Notes: a model not told the origin generated them from the sequence alone. Positions 33,466 through 45,058 are shown, counted from the first letter of the stretch. The stretch is 64,000 bases of DNA from Anodontia alba (GCA_964016985.1 OZ024830.1:75361763-75425762), one strand, 5' to 3'. Numbers and translations are program-made.

Positions 33466-33597
33466 TCATGTTAGGTTATCACAGTCTTAACCCTACCCAC
33501 TGGCGTGCAATTAAAGATGACAGCAAAGTTGTTAACCGCGATTGGGTTAACCACCAAGCATGCTGACTGACGCATTACGCCTACATGTACAGTAAAA

Positions 33598-33895
33598 TTT
33601 GTTTGTGTTGAGGTTTTACGGCCCAGTCAACCTAGTGGGGTCATGTCGAGCGCGGTCAGTTTACCTAACCATACTTTTACTGGGAAGGCTTAGTGTGCAC
33701 CAGTACTGTGCACATTCTTTCATCAGAAACTGAAAACTGAAATTTTTTGAATCAGCGGAAGGGAGAGAATGACCATAGAAAATATTTCATGATCAAATCT
33801 CCACGAAAGAATTTTGCCGACTTCGGCGGGGGTCGATCCCGCGACCTCCTAGTCTCCAGTCGGACGCGCATCCAACTGAGCCACCGAGGCCGGCC
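33598..33895 (-). mobile_element. tRNA-derived SINE, type 1
   Basis: Minus-strand copy: the head (CCGGCCTCGGTGGCTCAGTT) is at the right end and the tail (complement of TTTGTTTGTGTTGAGG) at the left. The B box is slightly altered (GGATCGACCCC). Confidence 0.88.
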
Positions 33896-34149
33896 TACCT
33901 AAAGTCGATGCGTATTATCGCATGGTAATTTTCTTAAATTTACCAGAGAATTCTGGTTTCCCTATGATTTTTCGAAATTTATATACGAAGTCACCATCAA
34001 ATTCAGGTTCCGACATGCCTTGTTGTAAAAGAGGCCTTAATCTAGTATTGTATTTAGAAATCAATTCAATGTGTCTACGATAAAATTTACAAAAAACTTT
34101 CGCAGTATATGATGCCGATACGTTTCTTGTAAAAAATTGGCCTTAAACT
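33896..34149. other. gene-free stretch
   Basis: AT-rich; nothing recognised. Confidence 0.5.
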
Positions 34150-34300
34150 TTTGTTACATCACGTTATATAGTAAAACTGGGGTTTACAGGAGTCTACATT
34201 ATTTTTCTTATTTCTGCTAATAACATAGATTGTGGGTACTTCTGAAGAAGCCAACTGATCTGGATCTGCACTGTTTGCCATTAAGTACTTGAATTTATAG
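34150..34300. mobile_element. chimera of half family B MITE and half family E MITE
   Basis: 34163-34240 is the left arm of a family B MITE, up to ACATAGATTGTGGGTACTTC. It switches to the right half of a family E MITE (GAAGAAGCCAACTGATCTGG, CACTGTTTG) at about 34240-34285. The full family E relative is at 39718-39788. Confidence 0.6.
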
Positions 34301-34431
34301 CAACAATCCAGATCAAGTAATCTGATTGGCTGAAAATTAGAAGGGGCGTGGCATCTTAATTTATTCAGCAGGACAAGGTTAGATGTATCAAAATGACATC
34401 AGACTGAGTAGCATCAGAAAGAGACATGGTG

Positions 34432-35056
34432 AAACCAAATGTGTAAAGATACTTCAGGAACTGATCGAATCAGAATTCAAAGCCTATCACAAACATCAAA
34501 GGGAAAGACGGACAAACACATCATAACAAACAACAAAATCACAGGCGACAAGCCGAGTTAGCAGCTTTTTCCAAAACAGTGGTAACTCAGTTACCTTAAC
34601 TAAGTAAAATAAATTGGACATACATAAGTGTTGGAATAAAAACATTATAAAATTTGAACAGCACCGAACTAAAAACAAATGCAATCGCAACGAAAATACC
34701 GCCTCGGGACGGCCAGTAATAATTAATGATGGGGGTTGGGGGAGGGGGTGGGGGAGGTTATACCGGTTTTACGGGGTCCCAACCTTCACCCTCATGTTCC
34801 TCCGCGGTTTACGTAATTTAGTTGGCTGTTCGGCTCGCACAAAGGTCTCTTTACTCATCAAAGTGTCATCACGGATAACAATTTGAATCAATGAAAAAGC
34901 TGTGATGAAGCAAGGATAAGCACTCGGTAGTTACAACGCGTTGAGACACTGGAGATCCCCTTAGGAACTGGAGCAAAAGAAGACCGCCAGTTGAACCCCG
35001 ATGGGCCAAGAAACAGACACGTGTCCAGCCCCAACCAACCAAATACTTAGCTTTAT
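34432..35056. repeat. ~600-bp dispersed repeat, copy 2
   Basis: Same order of blocks as 32837-33465, plus a GGGGGTTGGGGGAGGGGG patch at 34732-34757. Direct orientation to copy 1. Confidence 0.7.
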
Positions 35057-35164
35057 GGATGGCTATCATAGAATCTCTCCCTTTCATAGCAAAATAAAAT
35101 CAAATCAGCTACAAGAGGAGCGCAATTAGTACCCAAAGGAATTACTATAATTTGATGAGGCCTA

Positions 35165-35645
35165 ATTAGCTGAGAATGGCTGGTTTGACCCAGAAAAGGC
35201 TTGCACACTCCTTGGTTTTCGGTTCTGTGTTGGTCCTTGCTTCCAGGGGATTACCCTTTATAGATCATTTACTTTCACCACAGCTGGTGTTAAAGGAATG
35301 TGTGGCGGCCGTAAAAAGTATCCCTGCCTTTGTCATAGTGAACGGTTATAGTTTCTAATCCTTTAGGATCATTGATTTCACTACGGAATTTGGAAAAAAA
35401 TTAGAGTCACTGACCCCAGTCAGCATTCTACGTAAATCTATATCGGGCCGTCATCGGCCCGTCAGGGTAGCTGACGGGCCGATGACGGCCCGATGTAGAT
35501 TTACGTAGAATGCTAGCTGGGACGTGGCATAACTGACCGAAACTGGCTGGTCTAGCTTAAGGCTTGTACACTTTATGGTTTTAGGATCCGTGTTGGGATC
35601 CTTGCTTCCAGGGGATTTCACTTTTATAGAACAATTAAGATTTTA
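35165..35645. repeat. local ~100-bp direct duplication flanking a MITE
   Basis: TGGCTGGTTTGACC...GGCTTGCACACT...CCTTGCTTCCAGGGGATT (35175-35260) recurs diverged at 35545-35630. A family A MITE (35415-35521) lies between. Confidence 0.6.
35415..35521. mobile_element. 107-bp palindromic MITE, family A, copy 4
   Basis: Almost identical to the copy at 1652; flanked by AC on both sides. Confidence 0.87.
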
Positions 35646-35904
35646 TGAACCGTTTAACCTTTTACTAAGCAATACATTCTTCCACACAATAGCTTAGGAT
35701 AATAATAGTCCTTTCCTAATATTTTCCACACGATTATCACCGACCAATAAACTTAAACAAGAGGACCATGATGGTCCTATATCGCCCACCTGACCAAACA
35801 GATTTGCATATTTACTGTTGAAGTTTCAGCCAAGTTCACTGCTCTAGGATTTTTATATAAAAATTTTATAGCACTAACCACCCCCACCCCCCTCCACCAC
35901 ACCC

Positions 35905-37715
35905 CCGGCCATGTTTTTTTACAAATCTTGACAACTTGAACTGAATCTTAAAAGAGGGTCACCAAAGGAACATTTCTGCCAAGTTATATTGAAATTGGTC
36001 CAGTGGTTTAAAAGTTTTATATAGCTATAAAGCCCTAGGCCCTAACGGCCATGTTTTTTGACGAATCATGACAGCTTGAACCAACTTGGTAGAGGGTCAC
36101 CAAAGAAACATTCCGGCCAAGTTATATTGAAATCTGTTCAGTGGTTTCTGACAAGAAGAATTTAAAAGTTATCTATTTAGATATACAGGGAAAACAAGAA
36201 GATTTTTTTTTCAAGTTTTCTGTATAGATATATAGGGAAAATAAGCCCCACCCCCTTGCAGCCATATTTTTTGACGAATCATGATGGCTTGAACAACCTT
36301 GGAAGAGGGTGACCAAAGACACATTCCTTCCAAGTTATATTGAAATCGGTCCATTGGTTTCTGCCAAGAAGATTTTTAATGTTTTCTATATAGATACATA
36401 TATAGGGAAAATAAGCCCTGCCCCCTGGCGGCCATGTTTTTTGACAAATCCAAACGGCTTGAACAATCTTGGTAGAGGATCACCAAAAGAACATTTCTGC
36501 AAAATTATATGGAAATCGGTCCAGTGGTTTGGGACAAGATGATTTTTACATTTTTCTATATATAGGGAAAATAAGCCCTGCCCCCTGGCGGCCATGTTTT
36601 TTGACAAATCCAAATGACTCGAACAATCTTGGTAGAGGATCACTAAAGGAACATTTCTACAAAATTATATGGAAATCGGTCCAGTGGTTCTGACAAGAAG
36701 ATTTTTAAAGTTGTCTATATAGATATATAGGGAAAATAAGCCCCACCCCCTGGCAGCCATGTTTTTTGACGAATCCAAATGGCTTGAACAATCTTGGTAG
36801 AGGATCACCAAAGGAACATTTTTGCAAAATTATATTGAAGTCGGTCCAGTGGTTTCGGACAAGAAAAGTTTTAAAGTTTTCTATATAGATATATAGGGAA
36901 AATAAGCCCTGCCCTCTGGTGGCCATGTTTTTTGACAAATCCAAATGGCTTGTACAATCTTGGTAGAGGATCACCAAAGGAACATTTCTGCAAAATTATA
37001 TGGAAATCGGTCCAGTGGTTTCTGACAAGAAGATTTTTAAAGATTTCTATATAGATATATAGGGAAATTAAGCCCCGCCCCCTGGCGGCCATGTTTTTTG
37101 ACGAATCCAAAAGGCTTGAACAATCTTGGTAGAGGATCACCAAAGGAACATTTTTGCAAAATTATATTGAAATCGGTCCAGTGGTTTCGGACAAGAAGAT
37201 TTTTAAAATTTTCTATATAGATATATAGGGAAAATAAGCCCCGCCCCCAGAGCGGCCATGTTTTTTCACGAATCCAAATGGCCTGAACAATCTTGGTAGA
37301 AGATCACCAAAGGAACATTTCTGCAAAATTACATTGAAATCGGTCCAGTGGTTTCTAACAAGAAGATTTTTAAAGTTTTCTATATAGATACATAGGGAAA
37401 ATAAGCCCCGCCCCCCTGGCGGCCATGTTTTTTGACAAATCCAAATGGCTTGAACAATTTTGGTAGAGGATCACCAAAGGAACATTTCTGCAAAATTACA
37501 TTGAAATCGGTCCAGTGGTTTCTGACAAGAAGATTTTTAAAGTTTTCTATATAGATACATAGGGAAAATAAGCCCCGCCCCCTGGCGGCCATGTTTTTTG
37601 ACGAATCCGAATGGCTTGAACAATCTTGGTAGAGGATCACCAAAGGAACATTTCTGCAAAATTATATTGAAATCGGTCCAGTGGTTTCTGACAAGAAGAT
37701 TTTTTAAGTTTTTAG
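35905..37715. repeat. ~167-bp satellite array, about 11 units
   Basis: Each unit reads GGCGGCCATGTTTTTTGAC, GAATCCAAATGGCTTGAACA, TTGGTAGAGGATCACCAAAG, ATTGAAATCGGTCCAGTGG, AAGAAGATTTTTAAAG and TATATAGGGAAAATAAGCCC. The GCCATGTTTTTT word falls at about 35908, 36047, 36262 (variant), 36432, 36593, 36757, 36922, 37090, 37257, 37424 and 37589. Units become more alike toward the right. Minus-strand frames across it repeat with the array and are not credible genes. Confidence 0.88.
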
Positions 37716-37976
37716 TTAAAAAATCTATTTTTAGCTCCTGTGACCTAGATATGCAATGGACCGGAACCATTTGAACAACTTTGAAAGAGGACCAACCAAG
37801 GATCATTCCTGTGAAGTTTGGTCAAAATCCAACAGGTGGTTTAGGAGGAGATGTTGTTTAAAGATTGTGGACGGACGGACGGACGGACATACGGACGACG
37901 ACGACGACGACGACGACGACGGACGGTGAGTGATCACAAAAGCTCACCTTGAGCTTTCAGCTCAGGTGAGCTAAAA
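37716..37976. repeat. terminal module of the satellite-bearing element
   Basis: GGACGGACGGACGG and (ACG)n at 37870-37925 precede a hairpin AGCTCACCTTGAGC...GCTCAGGTGAGCTAAAA (37945-37975). The same order (GACGG run, then hairpin) ends the array at 27800-27875. A 3' hairpin with CTAA at the end could be a Helitron-type terminus; this is inference. Confidence 0.5.
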
Positions 37977-38046
37977 ATAGGCTTAAGTTTTGGTGTACTG
38001 TTTAAAGCAGGAGCTGACATCTCATGCAAATCGTAATTTGTATGAA

Positions 38047-38833
38047 ATGTCAAATCCTAATTTCTCGGAAAATAAAAAAAAAAACATTTTAAAATGTCGT
38101 CTACTGAAAAAAGTACCCACTATGCGGAGCGAAAAAAGTCAAATTCTGTTTTCTGGGAAAAAAATTAAGAAAAATATTTCAAAATGTCGTCTGCTGAAAA
38201 AGTACCCAGCATACAGAGCGCCAATATTAAATCATGTTTTCTGGAAAATTTGTGTTGAGGTTTTTACGGCCCAGTCAATCCAATGGGGTCATGTCGAGCG
38301 CGGTCAGTTTACCTAACCACACGTTTACTGGGCAGGCTTTGTCCTCTAAGCGGTTAACCAGTATTGTGCACATTCTTTCGCCAGAAACTGACAACTGCCC
38401 TTCTTGAATCAGCGGAAGGGAGAGAATGACCGTAGAAAATATTACATGATCAATCTCCACGAAAGAATGTTGCCGACCTCGGCGGGGGTCGAACCCGCGA
38501 CCTCCTGGTCTCCAGTCGGACGCGCATGCAACTGAGCCACCGAGGCTGGAAAAATAAGAAAGTATATTTCAAAATGTCGTCTGCTGAAAAAATACCCAGC
38601 ATTCAGAGCGTCAATGTCAAATCCTGTTTTTTTTTTTTTTTTTGAAAAAATAAGAAAAATATTTCAAAATGTCGTCTACTGAAAACAAAACAAAACAAAA
38701 CAAAAAACAAAAAAAAAAAAAAAAATACCCAGCATGTAGGCCGTCAATGCAAATCCTGTTTTCTGGGGAAAATAAGAAAATAATATTTCAAAATGTCGTC
38801 TGCTGAAAAAGTACCCACCAAGCAGCGCGTTAA
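38047..38833. repeat. ~85-bp satellite, 5 units, split by a SINE
   Basis: Unit words: CAAATCCTGTTTTCTGG, AATATTTCAAAATGTCGTCT, GCTGAAAAAGTACCCA. Units start near 38048, 38138, 38227, 38613 and 38749. The third is cut by the SINE at 38250-38549; the fourth has (T)n and (A)n expansions. Confidence 0.8.
38250..38549 (-). mobile_element. tRNA-derived SINE, type 1, nested in the 85-bp satellite
   Basis: Minus-strand copy with intact B box (complement of GGGGGTCGAACCCGCGACC) and A box (complement of CAACTGAGCCACCGAGGC). CTGGAAAA on both sides is the likely target duplication. Confidence 0.88.
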
Positions 38834-38951
38834 CATTTTACTGATCAATAGCTCCTTCCACACGACAGCTTAGGACAGATCCCGTTAGAATATATGGGGT
38901 GCCACGTTTACTTAATTCGTTATGAGGTTAACATCCGTCTCCGTAATTTAA

Positions 38952-39017
38952 GCAAATAGTGAAGATCCTGATCAGACGCCGCGTCGGCGTCGTCTGAGCA
39001 GGGTCTTCATTGTTTGT
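38952..39017. mobile_element. family E palindromic MITE
   Basis: GCAAATAGTGAAGATCCTGATCAGACGCC to GTCTTCATTGTTTG palindrome (arms only partly perfect). Confidence 0.65.
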
Positions 39018-39717
39018 CAGTATCCCCCTTTAAAGATGCCAGGCATATATGGGTTAATAAGCTGTGCGATGAAAATAAAGGACCCTCAAGTACCAAAAAG
39101 AATGTTTCAAAATGGTTAGACGAATCAAAAAAACAAAAAATAGCGGTGATTGCAATCCAAATTCAGGTTAGTTTCTTTGTACACAGACTGTGGACCCACC
39201 AGTGCTGTCAGTGCTTTAATTAACTACATTTTGTCTTCCATGTTCAACGGATCTGCAAAATAAAAACTCTAGAAGATCAAGGCCCACAATCCGCCTCCAT
39301 CTTTCTATTTATAATATTGTTATTTTGTTTTATTGTTTGTAATTCTTGCTTTCCTGGAACGCCTATTGCTGTATTTTAACAAATGAATTAGTTTTACTGA
39401 TAACAGATGTGATAGTCAAGTGAGAGATTTAAGACTACAGCATCGGAGCATCTGTGGTAAAGAGATATAAATATAAATATGACATCACTAATCATATGGA
39501 AGAATATTCATACTTTCATTACGAACAGGTGTGAATCAGTTGATAGGATATATCTCGTATATTATCAATCCATATCGTTTATAATATCAAAGATATTTTT
39601 ACGAACCAAAATGTTCCTTGAAATACAGATATTTAGTTAAGTGATGACAGAATTTTCATTAAGTTAACATTATTTTTTTTAACCCTTCTCTTGCTTAACA
39701 CGTCGTGCCCTGTCTTA
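39018..39717. other. gene-free stretch
   Basis: An open frame at 39014-39223 begins inside the MITE and encodes a Lys-rich stretch without known domain. The rest is AT-rich and non-coding. Confidence 0.4.
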
Positions 39718-39788
39718 GCAAACAGTGTAGATCCAGATCAGTTGGCCTCTTCTGAAGATGCCAACTGATCTGGATCTACACTGTTTGT
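39718..39788. mobile_element. family E palindromic MITE, best-preserved copy
   Basis: CAAACAGTGTAGATCCAGAT and its perfect complement flank a short centre (TTGGCCTCTTCTGAAGATGCCAA). Confidence 0.75.
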
Positions 39789-40652
39789 CATTAAATATGT
39801 GAATTTCTATCAAAAACCTGGATCAAGTAATCTGATTGGCTGGAAATTAGAAGTCGCATAGGGAAATAAATCCTTCATTATCACGCAATTTTCCGATACT
39901 AACTTACGGATTTACCCGAACAGATACCTGTACAAATTCGACTCAGTGATACATAGAGTTAAATAGGAAAATAAAATAAAAACAGATAATACATGTATTT
40001 CTGATTTAACGATAATTTTTTATGTTATTTTCAAAATCTACTTTTATTGCACTTTCACAAGTTATGAAAATTTTCAAAATAACTTCATATCTTAGTTCTT
40101 CCCTATGCGTTTGAAATTCAGACTATTTGTGCCTATATATTACCATTATATTTTGTCAAAAATGATCAAAACGCTAATTTTAGCCTCTATTTTAAAATGA
40201 TTGCCTTTTCAAAAATGTTTTATAAGTTATCACCACAAAGAGATTTTTCTATAGTTTGTACTGGTATATAACACTGTAGAATTAGTATTTTTCTGCATTC
40301 TTTCATGTCGCTGTAAACTTGTGAAATTAAGCTTTCCCGAACTATCGTAAAGATGTTTGAAATAGTCAAAGTCCAATAATAGCGACCTAGGGGAAATAAC
40401 TGTCTTCAGTCAACTGCCGCTTCTCATAGGTAACTTTCCAAGTAACGCCCCTTAGCGGATTGAAGCATATTTTTCGAGATGGCGAGGCATCTTAATTTAT
40501 TCAGCATGAGAAGGAGTAAGATTTTCACTAGACATTAAACTTTACAGTTAAACGACCCTAAAACATGTTGGGCCCATCATTTTACCTGCTTTATTTGAAA
40601 CTATATTATTATGACATTTTTTGTTTTTTAATATTTTTTTTTTAATTTCAAA
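39789..40652. other. gene-free AT-rich stretch left of the tandem duplication
   Basis: GATCAAGTAATCTGATTGGCTG (39822) and GGCATCTTAATTTATTCAGCA (40488) also occur next to each other at 34310-34380, so this is old duplicated sequence. No gene. Confidence 0.45.
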
Positions 40653-40682
40653 CAAACAAAAATGTTGTCGGATGTTTTTGTA

Positions 40683-41263
40683 AATTAATGAATAAAGATA
40701 CATCAGGAACTGATCGAATCAGAACCCACTGCCTGTCGCAAACATCAAAGGGAAAGACGGACAAAAATATTTTAACAAACAATAAAATCACAGGCGACAA
40801 GCAGAGTTAGCAGCTCTTTTTCAAACAGGTGGTAACTCAACTAGTTACCTTTACTGAACTAAATAATTTTGACATACATAGGTCTTAAAATAAAAACATA
40901 TAAGAATTGAACAGCAGCGACCATAAAACAAATGAAACCGCAACGAAAGTACCACCTTGAGTCGGCCAGTAATAATCACTGGGGAAGCGGGGGCGCGGGG
41001 GTGGGGGGGGGTGGAGGGGGGGGGGGGTAAACGGGTTTTGCGGGGCCCCAGTCTTCACCCTCATGTTCCGTCGCGGCTTACACAATTTTACTTGTTTTTT
41101 GGCTTGTATAGAGGTCTCCTAGCTCGTCATTGTGTCATCAAGGATAACAGTCAAATTCAAAGAAAAGGCTGTGATGAAGCAAGAATGAGGACTCGACAGT
41201 TACGTGTTGAGACATCCAGAGATCCCTGGGGTGTCAGCAACACCACTGAACACTGGAGCAAAA
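40683..41263. repeat. ~600-bp dispersed repeat, copy 3
   Basis: Same blocks as 32837-33465 up to CACTGGAGCAAAAG; a poly-G tract is at 40981-41028. Confidence 0.7.
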
Positions 41264-41723
41264 GCTTCTGTCGATATAACGATAAGTACCAGTCATGGCC
41301 TTTGGCGAAGACCAAAAAAAACGAAAACGCAAAAAAGGCTAAGAGAACAGCATATTGTAGAGTCATATATATGAACCTTTCAGAACATTTATTTTTATGT
41401 AGTAAAAAGTTAGATAATGTAATAGAAAAGTCCATTACGAGGTTGTCGTTGTATTTGTGAGTGATACATCAGCTTCATTTATTATTTACTTACTTATATC
41501 ACACTCGCAAAGTATCGATATAATAATTTTTGTGTGCAGCCTGCTAACACGTGCAAAGTTCATTTATATTTAAATTGTTTCTTTCTGTCTCTCGCTGTCT
41601 CTTCTTTCTTTTCCCCTTGTGTTATTTATTTGTTTAATATTTATCACGCCCTTTTGGTAAATTCGATTACATTTTCCTTGCAGTACGCTAATTTTATAAC
41701 GAAGTTTTATTTCTATTTAGATT

Positions 41724-41724
41724 T

Positions 41725-41767
<43 letters not shown>

Positions 41768-41768
41768 G
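41724..41768 (+). repeat. (CTTT)n microsatellite, unit 1
   Basis: About 11 units; the unit 2 counterpart (49147-49176) is shorter. Confidence 0.9.
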
Positions 41769-42033
41769 TTCCTCTCTCTCTCTTACTCTCTTTTTTCTTT
41801 ATCTATATTTAATTACATTCTATTTACGCTGCATATTATTTATTTATTTATGTATAATTTATTTATTTATTTTTATTAATGAATATGGAACAGCAGTAAC
41901 CAGCTCCCGGGAGAAAGCTAATAGCCATGCTTTCTGTGATTATGTTTTCTGTGATGCGTCTGACTGGTCTTCTTCTTGGAGTCGTTGGCTTCACGTTAAA
42001 AAATTATTGTGCTTTTGCAAATCACACTTTATA

Positions 42034-43877
42034 TACATGGTATACTTACAGAGAAAAATAGCACCAAACAAGACGTACACACACAAACAAAGAAAAAGAA
42101 AAAGAGAAAAAGAAAAGACCGAACACTAAACATATTTCTAAATGACCTAAACAGTAAAAAACTGGATCTCAATATTAAGTTTAGCAATCAGGAAATCACC
42201 GACATTTATAATGCTGTGAAAAAGATGGTAAACAATTTAACAGAAACTATTGGTGAGATAGACCCACGACTTGGTATTGGCGAAATCATTTCAGTGGGAA
42301 GTGCAAGAGAAAGAACCCAAATCATCAGACCGTGTGAATATGACTTTATCTTAACTTTAGATGTTCTCTCCAAACCAGTGACTGTGTCCATAACACCAGC
42401 AAACCAAAATGATGCCAGCAGAGAATATATGCGTGTCAAACTTGAAGACAGTGAGATCACAACATTATTGCATGATATTACTGACTATAATTATATCAGA
42501 GGTTCTCGTTCTTTACCATTGTTTCGGAAGGGACTCAGACAGTTACTTTTATCAGGGATTCACCAGGCAGTGCTTTTGCGTTCGGAGTCTTCAGTCACTG
42601 AATCGACTGGTACTTTAACATTCAAGCATACCAAGGTTGAAATGCATGGCCCTGCTTTTACGACCAGGCTGGTATGGGAAAGTTATGAAGACAGATCAAC
42701 TATGGACATATCTGTTGATCTTGTTCCTGCTTTGAAGCTGTATGGTATTCTAAATCATGTATTGCCATCAGTAGACAACATATATGCTCCTTACATTACA
42801 AGTGCTAAAAATGTGGGCTCGGTGTTGCTTATGCCTCGCGAAGGTCAACGTTTTAAGGTTACGTTCACTGAGGCGGAATTATTGCTAACATCGCGTATGT
42901 CTGGACACCATAGAAAATGCTACAAAATTTTAAAATACCTCGTAAATGGAGAACCATTTCCAACTGAAACAAGAGAAACAGGGCTTTTGAAGTATTTACG
43001 TTATTTGCGTGATTCTCGTACCGGCATTCATTCATATTCCATAAAAATAACAGTCTGGGATCATCATTACAAACAAAAATGTTTAGAGAAAAAGGACTTG
43101 GGTTCTTGCATATGTGACATTGTCAGAAGATTACATTCTTCAATTTACAACAGAGGTATAACACATCCGTTCAATAAAAGTAGAGTAATTGATCCGAGAT
43201 ATCTACCCAGTCCTGATGGAAAGCGGAAAAGCGGTGTGACTGACAGAAGATTAAGAAAATTGTACCAGAGTCTTGAAATTGTCAGCAAATTACACATTCA
43301 AGAATACAACTATGAAACATGTCACCGCGCTATTAAAAGTCCTAATTCTATTCTAGATCAATATGCATCATTTTTTTATGCCTTCGTCGTAGTGGTAACT
43401 GGGATAATATTAACCTTTGCTATAAGTTTTGGTGTGGGTCAACTCACCAAATTTGATATTATAGGTTTAATTTTGAATATTTTCAGTGTGTTCTACGTGT
43501 TTACTATTCCCAGATATTTCAGACGACATTTAGTAATTCTTGAATCACGGAGAATTAAGAAAACTTATATCGATATATTGATTGTGCTTGTGTACAGTTT
43601 TATGTGTATACCTGACTGGATATTATATTTTCTTTCAACAGAAAAAATGCATACTCGCATAATATCATCTTTATTAGTGTCTCTCTTCGGAACTTGTTTT
43701 TTGAGTTTTAAGCTCCCTGCCTTCTATGAATGTATTGATCAGCATATGAATCTTGTGTTGGTCATTCTATTTCTACTTTCATTTACTCTTGGTCTAATTT
43801 ATTATAGTCTTTCAATCTCCATGGCGTCTACCAATATTTTAAATAGTAACGATTTGTTTCGTTTACCGTTCAACTAA
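42034..43877 (+). pseudogene. 5'-truncated cGAS-like (Mab-21) gene copy
   Basis: From HGILTEK onward the protein is identical to residues 127-739 of the gene at 50073, but a 1,007-bp deletion removed the leader, the start codon and the first 126 codons. The frame is open upstream to a GTG at 42009, which is not a credible start. The first in-frame ATG is at 42225 and would give 550 aa, starting at the spine helix (MVNNLTETIGE). It would retain the GS motif, both metal-binding acids in CEYDF, the third acid in ISVDLVPAL and all five membrane segments. The stop is at 43875-43877. No point mutation breaks the frame, so it may be a very recent pseudogene or an expressed short isoform lacking the acidic tail and Lys-rich linker. 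Confidence 0.8.
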
Positions 43878-44210
43878 ATCTTCCATTTACTCTTGTCCTA
43901 GCCGGAGCAGTCTATCGCCATAGCTTATGAATTGGACTGTCTGACTGACTGACTGTTCAGATTTTTTAAAGCTACCAGGCAACTGAGTCACCTAGAGGCA
44001 GCGCCAGATAAATCTGCATTAGTTTTACTGGACTACTGGGTTGGCTTGAAACGGTGCCTATTTATAATTCATACCTAGTCACCTCGCCCAGACACGGACC
44101 GTGTGCATGTCCAGCCACGCTGCAGGCGTGTCCAGAACTCGTTCGTAAATAGTAGTCCAGCCTGCAGAATTTAGACTATCGGCCGAAAAGTTTTGAGTTT
44201 TCAATCTCGT

Positions 44211-44254
44211 ACCTAATGCGTGTCAATTCCGACTGCATAATGCATTAGGTACTC
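44211..44254. repeat. hairpin with GTACCTAATGC arms
   Basis: GTACCTAATGC and GCATTAGGTAC flank a short loop; repeated in unit 2 near 52626-52669. Confidence 0.6.
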
Positions 44255-44383
44255 AGCTCGACTCATGAGTAGATTACTCTCGCTAGCCACGTGTCGGTCG
44301 GACGGGTGTCCTCAGCCGGGAGCGGAGAGGGTGTCCTCACTCTAAGTAGGTCAGCGCCGAAGGATGTCTTCTTAGCGGACGAT

Positions 44384-45058
44384 CTACTTGTTGTTTGCCA
44401 GCAGGTAGAAACGTATCTGTCCTCCAGAGTCGTTGCAGGCTTGCTCAAGATAGTCGTACCATGAGATGATGTTCTCCTGTTCGTCGCCTGTCTCCAGTTC
44501 CTTCTCTATGCGTTCATAGATGTGCTTAACGTAGTACTTGTTGGTGGGTTCCGTTACCATGATCCACTTCTTGTGTCTGGCGTTGAGCTGGTACATGAAG
44601 AAGGCTGGTGGATCTATGTTGATCGTCTCATCTGGGCGTTAGAGGCGCTGTCCTTTGACGATCATGACGTCGGCACCCATCATCTTGACGTTGGTTACTC
44701 TCTGGAGGTCATACTTCTCATGTAGTGGGTATGTGAAGGCGTAGCTGATGTAGCTGGTATGGCACTTCTCCTTGCTGGCCGGCGCTGTTGGTGACTACGT
44801 CCGCGTTTCCATCTTCGGCGGGCTGTCTGGAGTAGGAGGCGGTGTTTGTGGTCGAAAGATGGTTCGTGCTGGCTCTGTGATGGCTGTCTTCTGCGTTCGG
44901 TCGTGTGTGTTTGTAAATAATATTGTGTCTGGTAGAGTCTGTGCTGGTGGTGCTGGCGTCTCCTTCTCCACACAGGGCGTTGGTCGACAAGCTGGTGTCG
45001 GTCGTAGTAGTCGTCGGTCGTTGGGCTGGAGCGGGCTAGCGAGGCCACTCTCCAGCAT
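44384..45058 (-). pseudogene. GC-rich broken coding sequence of unknown origin, unit 1 copy
   Basis: One minus-strand frame runs from ATG 45058 to the stop at 44384 with two internal stops, a TAG just after METRT (44795-44797) and a TAA at 44639-44641. The first ~85 codons are Pro/Thr-rich (RPQTPPPTPDSPPK). The rest looks like a folded domain: CHTSYISYAFTYPLHEKYDL, GADVMIVKGQRL, DPPAFFMYQLNARHKKWIMV, YVKHIYERIEKELETGDEQ, IISWYDYLEQACND and FYLLANNK. I do not recognise the family. Base composition (GC-rich, C-ending codons) contrasts with the AT-rich surroundings, which suggests capture from another source such as a virus or transposable element. This is inference. Confidence 0.5.

Noticed and set aside
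36386..37806. Series of 85-90 aa minus-strand open frames (VILYQDCSSHLD...) as a gene family
   Set aside because: They follow the satellite period exactly, run over unit borders, and contain no conserved start context; a repeat of about 165 bp leaves a frame open by chance.
35905..38833. CRISPR-like direct repeats
   Set aside because: Units are contiguous satellites of 85 and 167 bp without unique spacers, in a eukaryotic genome.
42009..42033. GTG at 42009 as the start of a 622-aa cGLR-like protein
   Set aside because: The first nine codons come from sequence brought in by the deletion and have no counterpart in the intact gene; GTG is not a normal eukaryotic start.
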